Shown here piece after piece: positions 11,464 through 23,117 of a stretch of DNA of 64,000 nucleotides. A program made the translations under genes and the position numbers. Source of the DNA: Phaffia rhodozyma. Its lineage: Eukaryota > Basidiomycota > Tremellomycetes > Cystofilobasidiales > Mrakiaceae. The notes beneath the pieces were generated by a model that searched no databases, had not been told where the DNA came from, and saw only the letters and a program-made list of their open reading frames with translations. The stretch lies in the NCBI GenBank assembly GCA_014706385.1, contig JACGZH010000008.1, forward strand, positions 310,001 to 374,000, read 5' to 3'. How positions within the stretch are numbered: the first letter of the stretch is position 1; the number at the start of each line of letters is the position of its first letter.

Positions 11464-12562
11464 CTAGTTTTCGACGACCCACTCGACCTGTCTCCTCTTG
11501 GAGTACCCAGAGGGAGTAGGAGGCTTGCAGTACTTGCCCTGGTCCGACCAGTTGTGGCCTCGGGTGTAGCATCTGTTGAGTTTCATGAACAAGAGAAAAA
11601 GACTGATTAGCAAGTAAACAACTTGAACGAGAAGGTTTGTGAAACGTTTAGAGACTTACGGCTTCGGCTTGTCGCAGTCGTCTCGGGTATCAGGAACACA
11701 GTGTTTGTACTTGGAGGACCAAGTGTAGTTGTTCGGGCAAGATTTGGTGGTCTCGGGGCACTTGGAAGTGGTGTCATGGTTAGTTTCAATGCAGAGGTTG
11801 GCAGACTTCCAGTAGAACTCGGAGGACGAGCACTTTGAAGACGTATCGGTCGTGGTAGGAGCCTTGTTGATGCAGCAGTAAGTGGCAGCGTTCCAAGAAG
11901 ATCCAGACGGGCAGGAGGTCGAACCGGCGTACTGAGGGCCTTTAGGGATGCAACCCCAGGTGGTGGACCAGTAGTAGTTTGATGGGCAGGACTTTCCAGA
12001 AGGAATAGCTCCCTCGTTGTCGTAGTTTTCTTTAGCGCAGCAGAGCGATCCGGAGGACCAGTACCACTGGTAGCTGGATTCACACGAGCTTGCGAGCGAG
12101 CCGGCGTAGTTCTTTCGAGCACAGAACACGTAGTTCTCGAGCCATGAGTGACCGGAGGTGGAGCACTCTCTGGTGCTGCTGTTCGCGGCCGCGCTCGTCT
12201 TAGGCTTGCATTGACTGAAATGGAGCGAATGGACAAGAAAGATAGAAAGGACAAGGAGGGGTGAAATCATCAGCGTCTCGTACTATCGGAGAAAAGTGAG
12301 AGAGAACTAGAACGGAACCAAAGACATACTAGTTGGAAGAATCCCAAGTCCAACCGGTAGGGCAAGAGATCGAGGATGAGCTGGGTTGGGAGGTGGTCGA
12401 GGAGGACTTGTAGCAAGCGTCGTGCCAGGTGAACCAACCAGAGTTGCAAAACAGACCGAAAGTTCGCTTGTCGATAGTGGGGTCCTCGGTAGCAGGAGCG
12501 GGGGTGGGGGATGCAGCAATGCCGGTAGCAAGAAGGGCGACAGAGAAGAGAGAGGCAATCAT
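11464..12562 (-). CDS. Secreted Cys/Trp-repeat protein, family not recognised
   Basis: Three exons, 12330-12562, 11660-12214 and 11572-11464, give 298 aa. The N-terminus is a good signal peptide (MIASLFSVALLATGIAAS), followed by a Pro/Ala/Thr segment and a Kex2-like dibasic KR at residues 32-33. The rest is a chain of about nine units of pattern C-x(5-6)-W-x(5-7)-C, for example CPTGWTWDSSNYQC, CSTSGHSWLENYVFC, CPSNYYWSTTWGC, CPSGSSWNAATYCC, CPNNYTWSSKYKHC and CYTRGHNWSDQGKYC. The linkers are Ser/Thr-rich. It ends in a second basic site, SKRRQVEWVVEN. Splice junctions fall inside units and restore them, which supports the model. It is probably extracellular or cell-wall associated and disulfide-bonded. 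I do not recognise a named domain; a cell-wall or effector-like role is speculation. It lies in a gene-poor stretch. Confidence 0.85.
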
Positions 12563-13896
12563 AGTCTATTTTTCTTAAAGAATGTGTGTAGGCGGGCACG
12601 AAGGATGGACGGAAAGCTCCAAGGGAGAAGAGCAAAGCAAGGAAAGCAAGGAAAGCAAGCTAAGAAGAGGGGGGGAAAGAAGACGGAGAAGGAGAAAGCG
12701 AGAGTGACCTAAAGAGAAAAAGAAAAGAGAGGACGAAGAAAAGAAAAGAAAAATCTGGCTGAAAGCTGACCAAACGGATGGATACTATATAGGAATTTCT
12801 TCTTCTTTTTCTCTTTGCAAAGATTCACCTGAAAGAAATGAGTAGGAGAAAAACACCCGGCTTTTTCAATTTTCATACGGGTAATGTCAATTTTCAACAA
12901 GACGGGTATCAGAAACGATCAAACGGGCAGAAAGTCGGAAGAAAGCCAAGCAATACGGAAGGCTGAATTAGCACATGGCGATGTAACTAGTACGTGAGCG
13001 GGTCGATCAGCAAACCGAAGAAACGCAAGGTCAGCGACAGAAGGTGAGCGGGTCATATGTTTCTCTCCTCTTCTGCCTCTGTCTCTTCCTTGCACCTCTG
13101 TCTATACACTCGTTTCCAATTCTTCGGAGCTCCAGCATTCTACCCGCTCAACCGAGGTTTCAAAAATTAAATCCGGAACTGGTGTAGAGGATGAGGGTGG
13201 AAGTGAGTAAAGAAAACAGGGACAAGGCTCGTGCGATGATTTTGGTTTCACTCGAAACCCCCTCGATCTGGCTAACAGCCAAGAGTATGGATGGATCATC
13301 TTGGAGACTCCAAACAACCATGGGCTATTATTGGGTGTAGTTTCGGTAAACTATGACGTGTTAGACATCATCTTCGGGGTTCATTTGGGATAATTTGGGC
13401 ATATAATTACACAAAGCCACGCATGGTCTCCTCATATGGGCGGCGAGATCAACACGTTCCTTAGTTTCATATGTTACATGATCTACCAAGCCCGGAAGTG
13501 AAAAAGTCTTCTATAGTTAAACTCTCCGCCCGCATTTTGCCGATCTATTTTCTTGAGTGACTGACCTCTTGCCAGTCATCCGGAACCGGATCATAATTGC
13601 CAAGAGTCGATCAGCTTTCTCGGATCATTACATATTCATGGATCCCATCCTATTCTCCGGAGGTTGTGATGTAAACTATCAGGTTACCTCAAAGTGATAT
13701 GTCACGCGTGGTACTCAGGGCATTATCGGGCTGTTACTGTAGGTTTGAATTCACGTCGAGGTAACATGAAATTCAACAAATTCAGAATTTCATCTGGATT
13801 TCATGGATATAATAACCCTAACAATCCCTCCGAACCACCAAGTCCAACATACCTACTTTCATTCTCACAGTTCAACGTTAACCAACAATCAAGACT
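12563..13896. other. Intergenic region between divergent secreted-protein and SF3b5 genes
   Basis: About 1.3 kb of probable promoter sequence for both neighbours. Near 12630-12665 the plus strand has imperfect AAGCAAGG tandem units and a purine-rich stretch runs to about 12755, so it is CT-rich ahead of the minus-strand secreted-protein start. I see no coding gene; the 13102-13317 (-) and 13694-14122 (+) open frames lack support. Confidence 0.55.
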
Positions 13897-14666
13897 ATGG
13901 TATGTATCTCTGTTGAATGTCTACTCCTTTGTACTGGTATATCCACTCACACTTCTTTGGATGCCTAGTCCGAACTCAGATATACGGCCAACACTCAGCT
14001 CGAGCAGCGTACGTATTCAATTTCTCGCTTGTCTATGTACAAGATCTCATCCTATCCCACTCGCTCACTCTTGGTCTCTTGTCTTTCTGTCTCGCTTGGA
14101 TTCTTGTCCTCTTCCACCTTGACGCGTTCATCCACACGTAGTTCACGCCAGATATACCGGAACCGGTTCGCTCATATTTCGGTTGTCATCTCTATCAATC
14201 GCGTCGCTTTCGGTGGTTGAAGGCTAAAACGTTCTCTCTCCATTCGGGACCTATTCTTCTTACTCCTGTTCCTCCTCACTCAGGACATGCTGATATGACC
14301 AAATAGTAAGATATCCTCTACGTTGTTTTCCTTGTTTTCCTCTTCTAACTGGCTGAATTGTCTCTCTCTCTCTTCTCTTTTCCCTCCACGTCCTGGGTAG
14401 CGAGTGGCTCACTCATCAACACAGAGATACCAACGCGGCTATCATCGGTCATCCTCCATTAATGTCGTACGTTGCTCTGGCAGATGGAGAGAGCATCGGT
14501 CGAACAAAATTCGAGTTGCTCGAGGTAAGACGCGAACTGTCTCTTTTCTATCTTCTACTTGTACTGACGCTACGACTATTCACCTCTTCTTTCTCTCTCT
14601 CTCTCTCGCCATCACTAGAGAATGCTCCAACCATGTGGACCTCCCCCCCCGAAAGAAGACGACTAA
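13897..14666 (+). CDS. SF3B5: Splicing factor SF3b subunit 5 (SF3b10/Ysf3)
   Basis: Small subunit of the U2 snRNP SF3b complex, which helps branch-site recognition. Six exons: 13897-13899, 13969-14008, 14142-14165, 14284-14305, 14401-14524 and 14619-14666, total 261 nt and 86 aa, the same size as the human protein as I recall it. The spliced protein begins MSELRYTANTQLEQ, then LHARYTGTGHADMTKYEW, LTHQHRDTN, MSYVALADGESIGRTKFEL and RMLQPCGPPPPKEDD, collinear with the family. The first coding exon is only the ATG, and exons 3 and 4 are 24 and 22 nt. Donors are GTATGT, GTACGT, GTTCGC, GTAAGA and GTAAGA. No single open frame reveals this gene; it appears only after joining exons. It converges with BET2. 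Confidence 0.95.
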
Positions 14667-14943
14667 GGAAGAAGACAAAAGAAGACTCCCTTCGCAAAAT
14701 CCAATTTCTATCGCCCCTCTCACTATCGACACCTACGATTGCCTTCTTCCCAACTCTGTTAATGATTGGGATCACTATTGTACATTTGTATAATTTTTTT
14801 TCCTTAAGAAAACAACATATATAAAGAACTTCTATTATAGAGATGAAGGAAGAAAGAGGAAGAGGATCAACAGAAGCTTGGTTAAACGTTTGCTCATTCG
14901 ATGAATAGGTGAATGTCCTGATGTAACACGTCTAAACCTCACA

Positions 14944-16728
14944 TCACTTTACCTCCGACCCCTTCCCCTCTCCCGACACGGACGAGACTTGATGATCAGA
15001 ATCAGGTCTAGACCCAATCTGATACGGCTTTCGAAGTCCTACACGGTCAATTACACTGGCAGGCATGCAATAAACGGGGTCGATTTCGTCCAGTCCTTTG
15101 TATCCCAAGATTGATAGTCCTGTTTTGTTTACCGGGCGCGTCCGATTTCGAGTTCAAATCCGATCATTTCCCCCAAAGAATCCCGGAAAGGAAATCCGTC
15201 AATGAATGGATCAAATAAGAAAGAGGACTGGCAAGGCAGCGAGAAAAGTAGACGACTTGCCTGCGAGGCCAAAGATCGTATGGAACACGTCCACCATGTT
15301 TTCCGGCCGATCTCCTATCCCACCACCTTCCAGATCCTTAAGACGGAAACGAAGCAATTTAGAAAAGACACATACTCAGTATGGTTCAGAAGTAGACACA
15401 GAAAAAAGGGAAAAGAGAAGAGGGAACGACGGACCTGACAGTCGAGAATAAACTTGATGAGCTTTTCTTGATCGATCCAGTGGAGTTTCCCAAGAATCGA
15501 TAGAGCCGACAGGTTCCAGAACGAGTAGCAAACCTGTCATCCAGAGGTGAGACCGATAGAACGTGTACGATCATCAGCTCTTGATATCTCCCTACGAAAG
15601 GAAGAGAAAAGAAAGAGAAGGATAAGAAGAAAAGAGTCAAAACATACATCCTCTAGCTTTTCAGGTCGACCATTCATCCCTCCATTAGGTAGCTGTCTCT
15701 CCGCCAACCAACCGGCAAGGATGTCGACGTCGACCTCGGTCTCCAATGCGTCGAGTATCGCCAATGCGCCCACGCAAACAAACACTATTTAAGAATATAC
15801 GTGACAGAGCCCAAACCAACTTGATGATCAATCACTCTATATTGTTTCTTTTTCTGACGACTGTATAACAAACAGAGGACAAACCTTGGGAACCATGACT
15901 TTCGCCTCCTTCGCCACTACCAAACCCACCGTCAAAGTTTCGACACCTTCTTAACCAACTAATCGTCTTTTCCCGATTGAGCCTATCGAGCGTGCCGAGC
16001 AATGAAAGCGCAGAAACAGCTATGTACGTGAATCTGGTATCTGTCTCTCCCCACGAGTCTCCCGCGAAGGAGCCAGTGGTCGGATTTTGGAGAGACAAGT
16101 AGACTGCCAAGACAGAGTCCGAATGAGTCAAAGGTGGACAATCAGCCGTCGAGTCGAGGCCCAAGAAGAAAAGAGTGAACAAACACGAAGTGATGGCCTC
16201 GATATCGAGTCGGTCAAACGCATCCTGAGTGATCAAGATCTGAATTGCCGACAAGGTCGAGTGTGCATGAGCGTCATGTTTCGGAGAACTCCCGAATCCT
16301 CCTAATATGCGTGCGTATGGTGCGAGAAAACACAAAGTTCAGCGCTTTTGTTCTTGCCACAGCTCAAAGACCTCCTCAAGACGAACCCTGCTTCTGGTTC
16401 CAACAGCTCATGACCCAGTCGATCATTTCTTGTCTATTGAGTGCATCCTTCCTATTCATGATGCATAACGCAGTTAGGCCCCAGTACACGCCATTCAGCC
16501 GGAGATGTTCAGAGTGATGGTACGCCAGATCTTGCTCCTGCACGGTGAGAGATAAAGGGAAGTTTCTTCTTTTCAACTCTATAGTCATAAGCTTTGAATC
16601 GAAGCGAGGCTTTTACCGGACGGAAAGAAGCAATGAGAACGGACGTTTGATAGAGACTGAATATATTTTACGTGGAGGTCTTTGGCCAGAGGATCCGCTG
16701 AAGGAGCCGTTGAAGAGGAGGAAGTCAT
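14944..16728 (-). CDS. BET2: Rab geranylgeranyltransferase beta subunit (BET2)
   Basis: Catalytic beta subunit of type II geranylgeranyltransferase, which prenylates Rab GTPases. Eight exons: 16645-16728, 16387-16537, 16185-16301, 15885-16103, 15648-15784, 15435-15533, 15261-15336 and 14944-15119, giving 352 aa. The alpha/alpha-barrel repeats are seen as [55 protein letters not shown] and [20 protein letters not shown]. The C-terminal [20 protein letters not shown] carries the Zn-binding D-x-C/H pattern shared with CYSFW, and [20 protein letters not shown] follows. The join from exon 7 to 8 uses a GC donor (GCAAGT, 15255-15260), which restores FGLAGLSILGY. The donors after exons 1 and 6 are GTCCGT. 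It is head to head with ARP4, 315 bp away. Confidence 0.95.
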
Positions 16729-17043
16729 TTGCTCGAAGACGGAGGGAGAACGTAAATCGTTTGTATGAACCTTTATAACGAGCTAATGAAAGGATGTTTG
16801 ACTGGGAGTCTTTGATCCTGTGATACTGTTGCTGTATGGAAGATCGATGCTACCAAGTTTGTTGCTGCTGCTGCTGCTCGGCCGGGATAGTATTGCACTT
16901 TGGTTCTGTAGAAATCGACGCGTCCTGCTCGTCACGCCGAATCTCATCCCTAACCACAACCCAGCCTCGACCTATAAATCTCATCCCTGCCCTTCCTTGC
17001 ACCGACAATCCCGTAAGAAGAGAGACATATAAATAAATTCGTC

Positions 17044-19333
17044 ATGGTTGTCTATGGTGGAGGTATGTTCAACTGATCTTTCCAGCCTGTCAGATTATTC
17101 ATGACGGATGGTATATCCGCAGAAAGAACTTTTCTTCCTTTGTATAGTGGACGCGTACAAGAAGCTAACATGTTCGAATCTCTCTTACTTTCTTTCTCTG
17201 CTTCTCGCTTCATGATATGAAAAGATGAAAGTAAGCAGACTCTGAGCTATATTGTTATATTGTAGGATGAATCTATCGTCGATATATACTAAGGCTGTCG
17301 TTGTGCACCTCTTTCTGCTCATCTGAAGTTTCTGCTCTTGTCTTTGACATTGGATCTCATACGACCCGAGCGGGCTACGCCGGAGAGGATACTCCCAAAT
17401 GCGTGATACCGACAGCACATGGATACCTTGACGTCGACGGCACTTCCTCTGCTAGCACAATCAAAGATGGAGACACCACCATGGATGACGATACCCTGCC
17501 GACATCCGTACAGACCGAGTCCAAGGACGGTCGTGTCCGAAAATACTTCGTAGGAGAGGACGGGGCTAACGTCTGGCGGGCAGGGATGGAGGTCGGAACG
17601 TTGATGGGTGATGGAATTAGTTCGTGGGATTCTTCTGTTTCTTCTGCTCTTGGTCCTTCCAAAGTGCATATTCTTTCTAACAGGGTGGGCTCATATGAAC
17701 GCTTTCTTCTTGTGCGAAAACCGTACGTACACCAGTTCAAGATCCTAGTTCTCTCCCACCGTTGTTGTCCCACGCGCTTCACTCTCGACTCCGAGTGAAT
17801 CCGGAAGATCACCCGCTGCTCTCTACGGAGGCCGCTTGGAACCCGACATCGAATCGAGAGATCATGGCGGAGCTTGTGTTTGAGCAGGAGAATGTCCCAG
17901 CCTGGTTTACTGCTTGTTCGGGTGTGCTCAGTAGTTTCGCTGCTGGCAAGCCGACGAGCTTGGTGGTAGATGTTGGAAACGACCTGGTTAGCATCACTCC
18001 CGTCCTCGAAGGCTATGTCCTCAAAGGTGGTAAGTCTCTAGGATTCGCTTTCTAGAATCTTTCTCTTCGGGAAAAAAGACAAAAGCAGAGAAAAGGTTGG
18101 ATTCACTAGGAGAAGATCCATTAGGAAAAATCTGACACCTTCCTTTCTTTGCTGATCCATCTTGACGGAATAGGAACTCGACGTCAGCCATTGGCAATGG
18201 CTCTTCTCCATTCGCAGATCAAATCCTACTTGCAAAAACCGAACCCTGCTCGGTCTTTCCCTCTATCCTTGACGTAAGTGTATCCAGGAAATGATCTCTG
18301 AGTTGACCGTTTCTCTCTACGACAGAACTAACATTGTAAACTGGACATGGCGAGGAACAGACCATTCCAACTAATGAAGACTCGAACTCCGGTGCCGGCA
18401 GGACAGGCTCCCCGTTTTACAACTAAGCAGGACAGACTGGCCGACGGTAAGACAACGGCCAGCTGGCAGGAATACGCCGAGAACAAAGTGGTAGAGAACT
18501 GGAGGGAGAGTTGCGTCAACGTATACGAGACGCCTTACGAGGAGCGGTTAGTGTTTATAGCCTTTTTTTCTTGCTGTGTGCTTTAGATATGTATTTGGAC
18601 AATTGAGAACTGAAATCTAATTGCCTTGATAGGTATGTGGCCCAACGAGCACCCAGGCCGTATGAATTCCCGGATGGCTTCAACGCGTCTTATGGCTCTG
18701 AACGATACAAGTTTGGAGAGGCTCTATTCAATCCCCAGTTTATCGATCGAGTAAGTCATTGTTTAGTTCCTTCTATTTCGCTGAATCTCTCTCGCTGCTT
18801 TGTATCTAAACATCGTTGCCTCCCCTTCCTTTCACTTAATAGTCTGTGGTACCGCCTTCTTGCTTGCGTCACACCACAAACACGGCCCACTCTCGTTCGA
18901 TAGACCAGGTGATCTCGATCGCTCAACTCGCTCATGAGGCGGTGATGGCGTGCGATGTGGACGTCCGAGCGGCCCTGCTCTCAAACGTGGTCGTGGCGGG
19001 AGGTGGAAGTTTACTAGCCGGGTTTACCGACCGATTTAACTACGAACTCGGTGTCTTGCTACCTGGTGTAAGTAGGCTTTTGTTCATGTTTTGCAAGGGA
19101 TTTTCTTTTTCCAACGTTCACTCATCTCCCTCTGCTCTTCCCCCTCCCTTCCTTTGCGATCTCTTTAGCAAAAAATCCGAATCCATGCGTCTGGACATGC
19201 TACCGAACGACGGTTCTCCTCCTGGCTAGGAGGATCCGTCTTGGCCAGTCTGGGAACGTTCCATCAGCTCTGGATCAGCAAAGAGGAATGGCTCGAGTCT
19301 GGCCCAAAGATCATCGCTCAGAAATGCAAATGA
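17044..19333 (+). CDS. ARP4: Actin-related protein 4 (Arp4/BAF53 type)
   Basis: Nuclear actin-related protein, a core subunit of the NuA4, SWR1 and INO80 chromatin complexes. Eight exons: 17044-17062, 17329-17722, 17749-18029, 18174-18273, 18361-18546, 18633-18750, 18843-19067 and 19169-19333, giving 495 aa. The sequence runs MVVYGG, then [61 protein letters not shown] and [19 protein letters not shown], ending [13 protein letters not shown] and IIAQKCK. These are typical of Arp4. In exon 2 a stretch of about 30 residues (roughly 17620-17720) is not family-like and may hold an unremoved intron, so that part is uncertain. The exon 5 acceptor was placed at 18360, after a CTAAC branch point, because the nearer CAG leads to a stop. 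Confidence 0.92.
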
Positions 19334-19644
19334 GATTAGGAACGTCTTGTTTCAAAGGGAGTCGATGGCTGTTTGATGTAATGAAATGTCTGTATAACGT
19401 GAAAGAATCCTTCCAATGCGACCAAAGACAGAGGATAGAAGATTTCAACAAGTCCTCTTGGCGGTAATTTCAAATGACGTCACGATCTTTTTTACCTTTG
19501 CCCGCTTCCCGATCACTCACGGCTTTCCAGCTATTTTTCTCGTTCAACCTTCTTCACGTCCATACACTCACTCACTCACTCGCCTGCCTCTTCTGCTAGA
19601 TCCCATCCTAGTGTGTTTCTGGAGAGCAAGAAGCAAGTTATCCC

Positions 19645-22600
19645 ATGTCGTACCCACAGCAACCACAGCAAGCGTACGGGCAGCAGTACCAGCAACAGAA
19701 TTATAATCAGGGATACAACCAAGGTCAACAGGGGAAATACCCGGAGCAAAACAACTCTGGTCCGGAATACCAGATGAACGCTCCCGCACCCTATGCTCAA
19801 CAGCAATACGCTCCTCCTCCTCAGAACGTTGACTACGGATCAAAGCCAGAGAGTGGAGAACGTTTCAATCCCAGGAAGGTATGCACTCTGCTTCGCTCGA
19901 CATACATACATCAAGAGCTCTACCCGTTCAGACAAGCTGACCTGTTCAAACACCAAATCTTCTCCTGATCGGCGGGGACTAATAGAGAATCAACGATTTA
20001 ATTCCCCTTCTGCTTTACATCGCTACCGTTTTTGGGTTCACTGCCGTCTCAGGAATCGCCATCCACGCGTACGTCCAAAACGGTGGTCTCGGAGGAGGAC
20101 TAGGTTCCGGAGACACCGGAAGTGGAGTCACACTCAACGCTCACACCGCTTACCTATTGGCTCTGGTCGGAGCTGCCGCCTTGTCAGTCAACCGTCCAGA
20201 TGTTTCCTCTACGCATAAATGTGTCATCTCGCTCACACCTGATCCTTTTCCGATTTCTTTGTCTCCGCGCGGGAACATATAGGCTTCTGTCCATCCTTTA
20301 CCTGATGATGGTCCGCGCCTTCACAAAGATTATCCTTGAGATCGTACGTGATTTTACGTCTTGTACGGAGGATTTACGTCCAAAAAAAAAGAGAAAGGAA
20401 AGACAATGAACAAAGAAGATCAATTCTCACAGCTTGTTTACTCTTTTCCAACCAACTCATCCATAGACCCTGGTCTTGACAGTCGTGTTCAACGTTGCGT
20501 TGTGCATCTACTATTGGATCATCAAATACTGGTCCGGAGCAATCATTTTTACGATTATCGCCGTCATCTCTGTCCTTTCGTACTGGAGCATGAGAAAACG
20601 AATTCCTCTGGCTCGGTTGCTTCTGCAGATGGTGTAAGTTCCGAATGTCTGGGTCGCTTGTAGTAGAGCAGTCCAAAGGCCACAAGTACATCTTGCAATC
20701 GCTCACATCACCCTTTTGGGGTTTGCCTTTGGACTTGGTTTCAGTATCGATATCTCGAAACATCACAAGAGCGTCTATGGTGTTTGTATAATCGCGTTGC
20801 TCGTCCAAACAGCGTTATCTGTGTGGTATGCATTGTGAGTAACTCTGATTTCTACGAGTTTGCTTTCATCCCTTGGCTTAGAGTGATCAAGTTGTTGATA
20901 GTCTCCACTTTCTCTATCAGCACCATCGCTGCTGTCTACGTAAGTCTATCCCAGCTCAGGATGGGCACACACATATTCATTTATATACATATGCGGATCA
21001 CCATAGTTTGTCTCCACCTCAATACTAACTGGGCCTTTTCTAATCGCACGCGTCTCTGCAGGTCAAATGGACGCCCGACTCGTCTGCTTGTAGCGCGGCT
21101 GGCGGATCATGCTCGAGCGCCAAAGTGACTGGGCTGGTTGTCTTCTGCACGTTTGCATATCTTTGGATGTCTCAGGTAAGTATCTCACTCCTGTCAACCG
21201 ACCCCTCACTCCTCCTTTTATATTCTGCGCCTCGGCATCCTACCCGCTTTCTGATGCTCATCATTGATCCTCTTATCAACTCATGGACAGGTCATCGCCA
21301 ACGTTTCTCTGTGTACCTTGGCGGGTGGACCATACGGAGGATGGTATTACTACGGACCTAGCGAAGCCTACGGAGGAAACATGCCGACAAACCCGTGCTT
21401 CAAGGCGTTCGTCAGAGCGAGCACAATGTCTCTTGGATCGATCGCGTTTGGATCGTTAATTGTCACACTCTTGGAGTTGCTCAGAATGTTGTTTAGTATT
21501 CTTGAACAGAACGCTCGGGCTGAAGGAGATGGTACGTGCCCTGAGCTCTTGACTATGCGGTTTCCCTTAAGTTGAATCTGAACATCTTCATCCTTCCAAT
21601 CGAATTGATTTAGCTATCGGTCAGATTCTCAGTTGTGTGGCAGGGTACGTAGTTTGCTGTTCCATTCCTTGTCGATCTTCTCTATCGTTCAGGACTGATT
21701 TGTGCTGTTCTCTTCCAGTTGCTGCGTCTCGTGCATCACGACTATGGTTGAATGGTTTAACCGATACGCCTATATCGAGATTGCGCTCTACGGAAAGTCC
21801 TACGTGCGTACATGTGCCTTTTTCTTTTCTTGTGGACTCCCCGAATTTGCGTCGCTCCTGGTATTGAAATCGAAGCTTCTGTTCGTTTTTTCTTCTGTCT
21901 GACTCCTTTTTCCTGCCCAATATTAGATCCCAGCTGCTAAAGATGCTTGGAGGCTCATGAAAGATCGTAAGTCTTACATCATCATATCATGAGGATACGG
22001 AATGAAGAAGTGTTTTCAGAGCGTATAACTCATGTTTATTCACGGGACTACAGGCGGAATCGACGCTTTGGTCAATGACTCTCTGGTCGGCATGGTCTTC
22101 CGATGGGGTACGTTTCATTCTCTTCTTATTATAAAAATGCTCGCTCCAATGTTGATCTATCCATTGGTCTCATCTACTGCAGGTGCCTATGTGATCGCCA
22201 TCCTTTGCGCTGCTTTCGGATACCTTTACCTTCGATGTGAGCAGGTTTTTCTTGATGACCGTCGGACAAAGCAATATTCGATGTTGTTACTGACAGTCTT
22301 AACTTCGTATAGACACCAACCCTTCGTACAACAGCAACGGTGATTACTCCCCAGTCATCATTCTTTACTCTTTCTTGATTGGTTTCCAATCCGGTTCGTC
22401 CAATCTCCATTTCTTCGCCACTTATCAACACTTAAGACAGGCTGGACCAATCTGACGTCCATTTCTTGGCTTGACCTGGTTTTCTCGAGTTTAGGTTTGA
22501 CCTTGGCGCAAGCATTGGAGGGAGGAGTCAGCACGATCTTCGTCTGCCTAGGAGAAGACCCAGCCTTGTGCGTATTGGATCGATTCTACTTGTCTGTGTT

Positions 22601-22767
22601 CGACCTGACCGTTATGCGAATCAGTGACTTACCGTCCCTATCTCTTGTCACTTTCTTTTTGGGTCTCAACTGGGTGATACAACAGGATGGCACAGAGAAA
22701 CCCAGCGCTGTTCGAAGAGATCAGAGTTAACTACCCTCGGGTGGTAGAAGGGATCCCACGAGTCTAA
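19645..22767 (+). CDS. PNS1: PNS1/CTL choline-transporter-like membrane protein
   Basis: Polytopic plasma-membrane protein of the choline-transporter-like (CTL/SLC44) family. The yeast member PNS1 has no settled transport role. It starts with a Tyr/Gln-rich cytoplasmic tail (YGQQYQQQNYNQGYNQGQQG). More than ten exons carry hydrophobic helices: LIPLLLYIATVFGFTAVSG, TAYLLALVGAAALLLSILYL, TLVLTVVFNVALCIYYWIIK and VTGLVVFCTFAYLWMSQVIA. The CTL signature region follows: ASTMSLGSIAFGSLIVTLLE, CCVSCITTMVEWFNRYAYIE, IALYGKSY, then AAKDAW and DSLVGMVFRWGAYVIA. The C-terminus is MAQRNPALFEEIRVNYPRVV. Exon 1 is 19645-19878 and the last exon restores DPALMAQRN across the junction. Several exon borders, especially near 20640-20950, were placed by frame only. 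An open frame around 20500-20640 into a wrong frame is removed by a donor at the Met-Val codons. Confidence 0.9.
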
Positions 22768-23117
22768 TTCTGAGAGTTGTTTTTCTTAGCTTTTCTCCAA
22801 TTTTCCGCTTTTCTCTTGATGCTTTCGTCTTATCATCATATACTCGACAAGTAGATAATTTATCACATCTTAATCCAAAGACGCCACTATTAAATGTGTA
22901 TTCAACCCTCGTTTTCTTTCTACATCTCAGTTCTCTTCCTCTCAGTTTATTTTCAATGCATTTATTATAAATTAGCATGCCGATCGAACGAGGATGCAAT
23001 TGACACGATTAAGGAGAAACGAAAAGGCCAGCCTATCAATTTTGTCTTTGGAGTAAAACTCTTTCCAAGGCTTCTATTGTTCTCTGTTCGTTTTACCAAA
23101 GAAACCCATCATCATGG
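22768..23117. other. Convergent 3' region (PNS1 / UBE2O-like)
   Basis: 350 bp between two stop codons. It is AT-rich with no recognised gene; probably holds both 3' UTRs. Confidence 0.6.

Noticed and set aside
11607..12254. 215-aa minus-strand open frame (Arg/Thr/Ser-rich) overlapping the secreted-protein gene
   Set aside because: It is the wrong reading frame of the repeat protein; the other frame has the signal peptide, Cys pattern and consistent splice phases.
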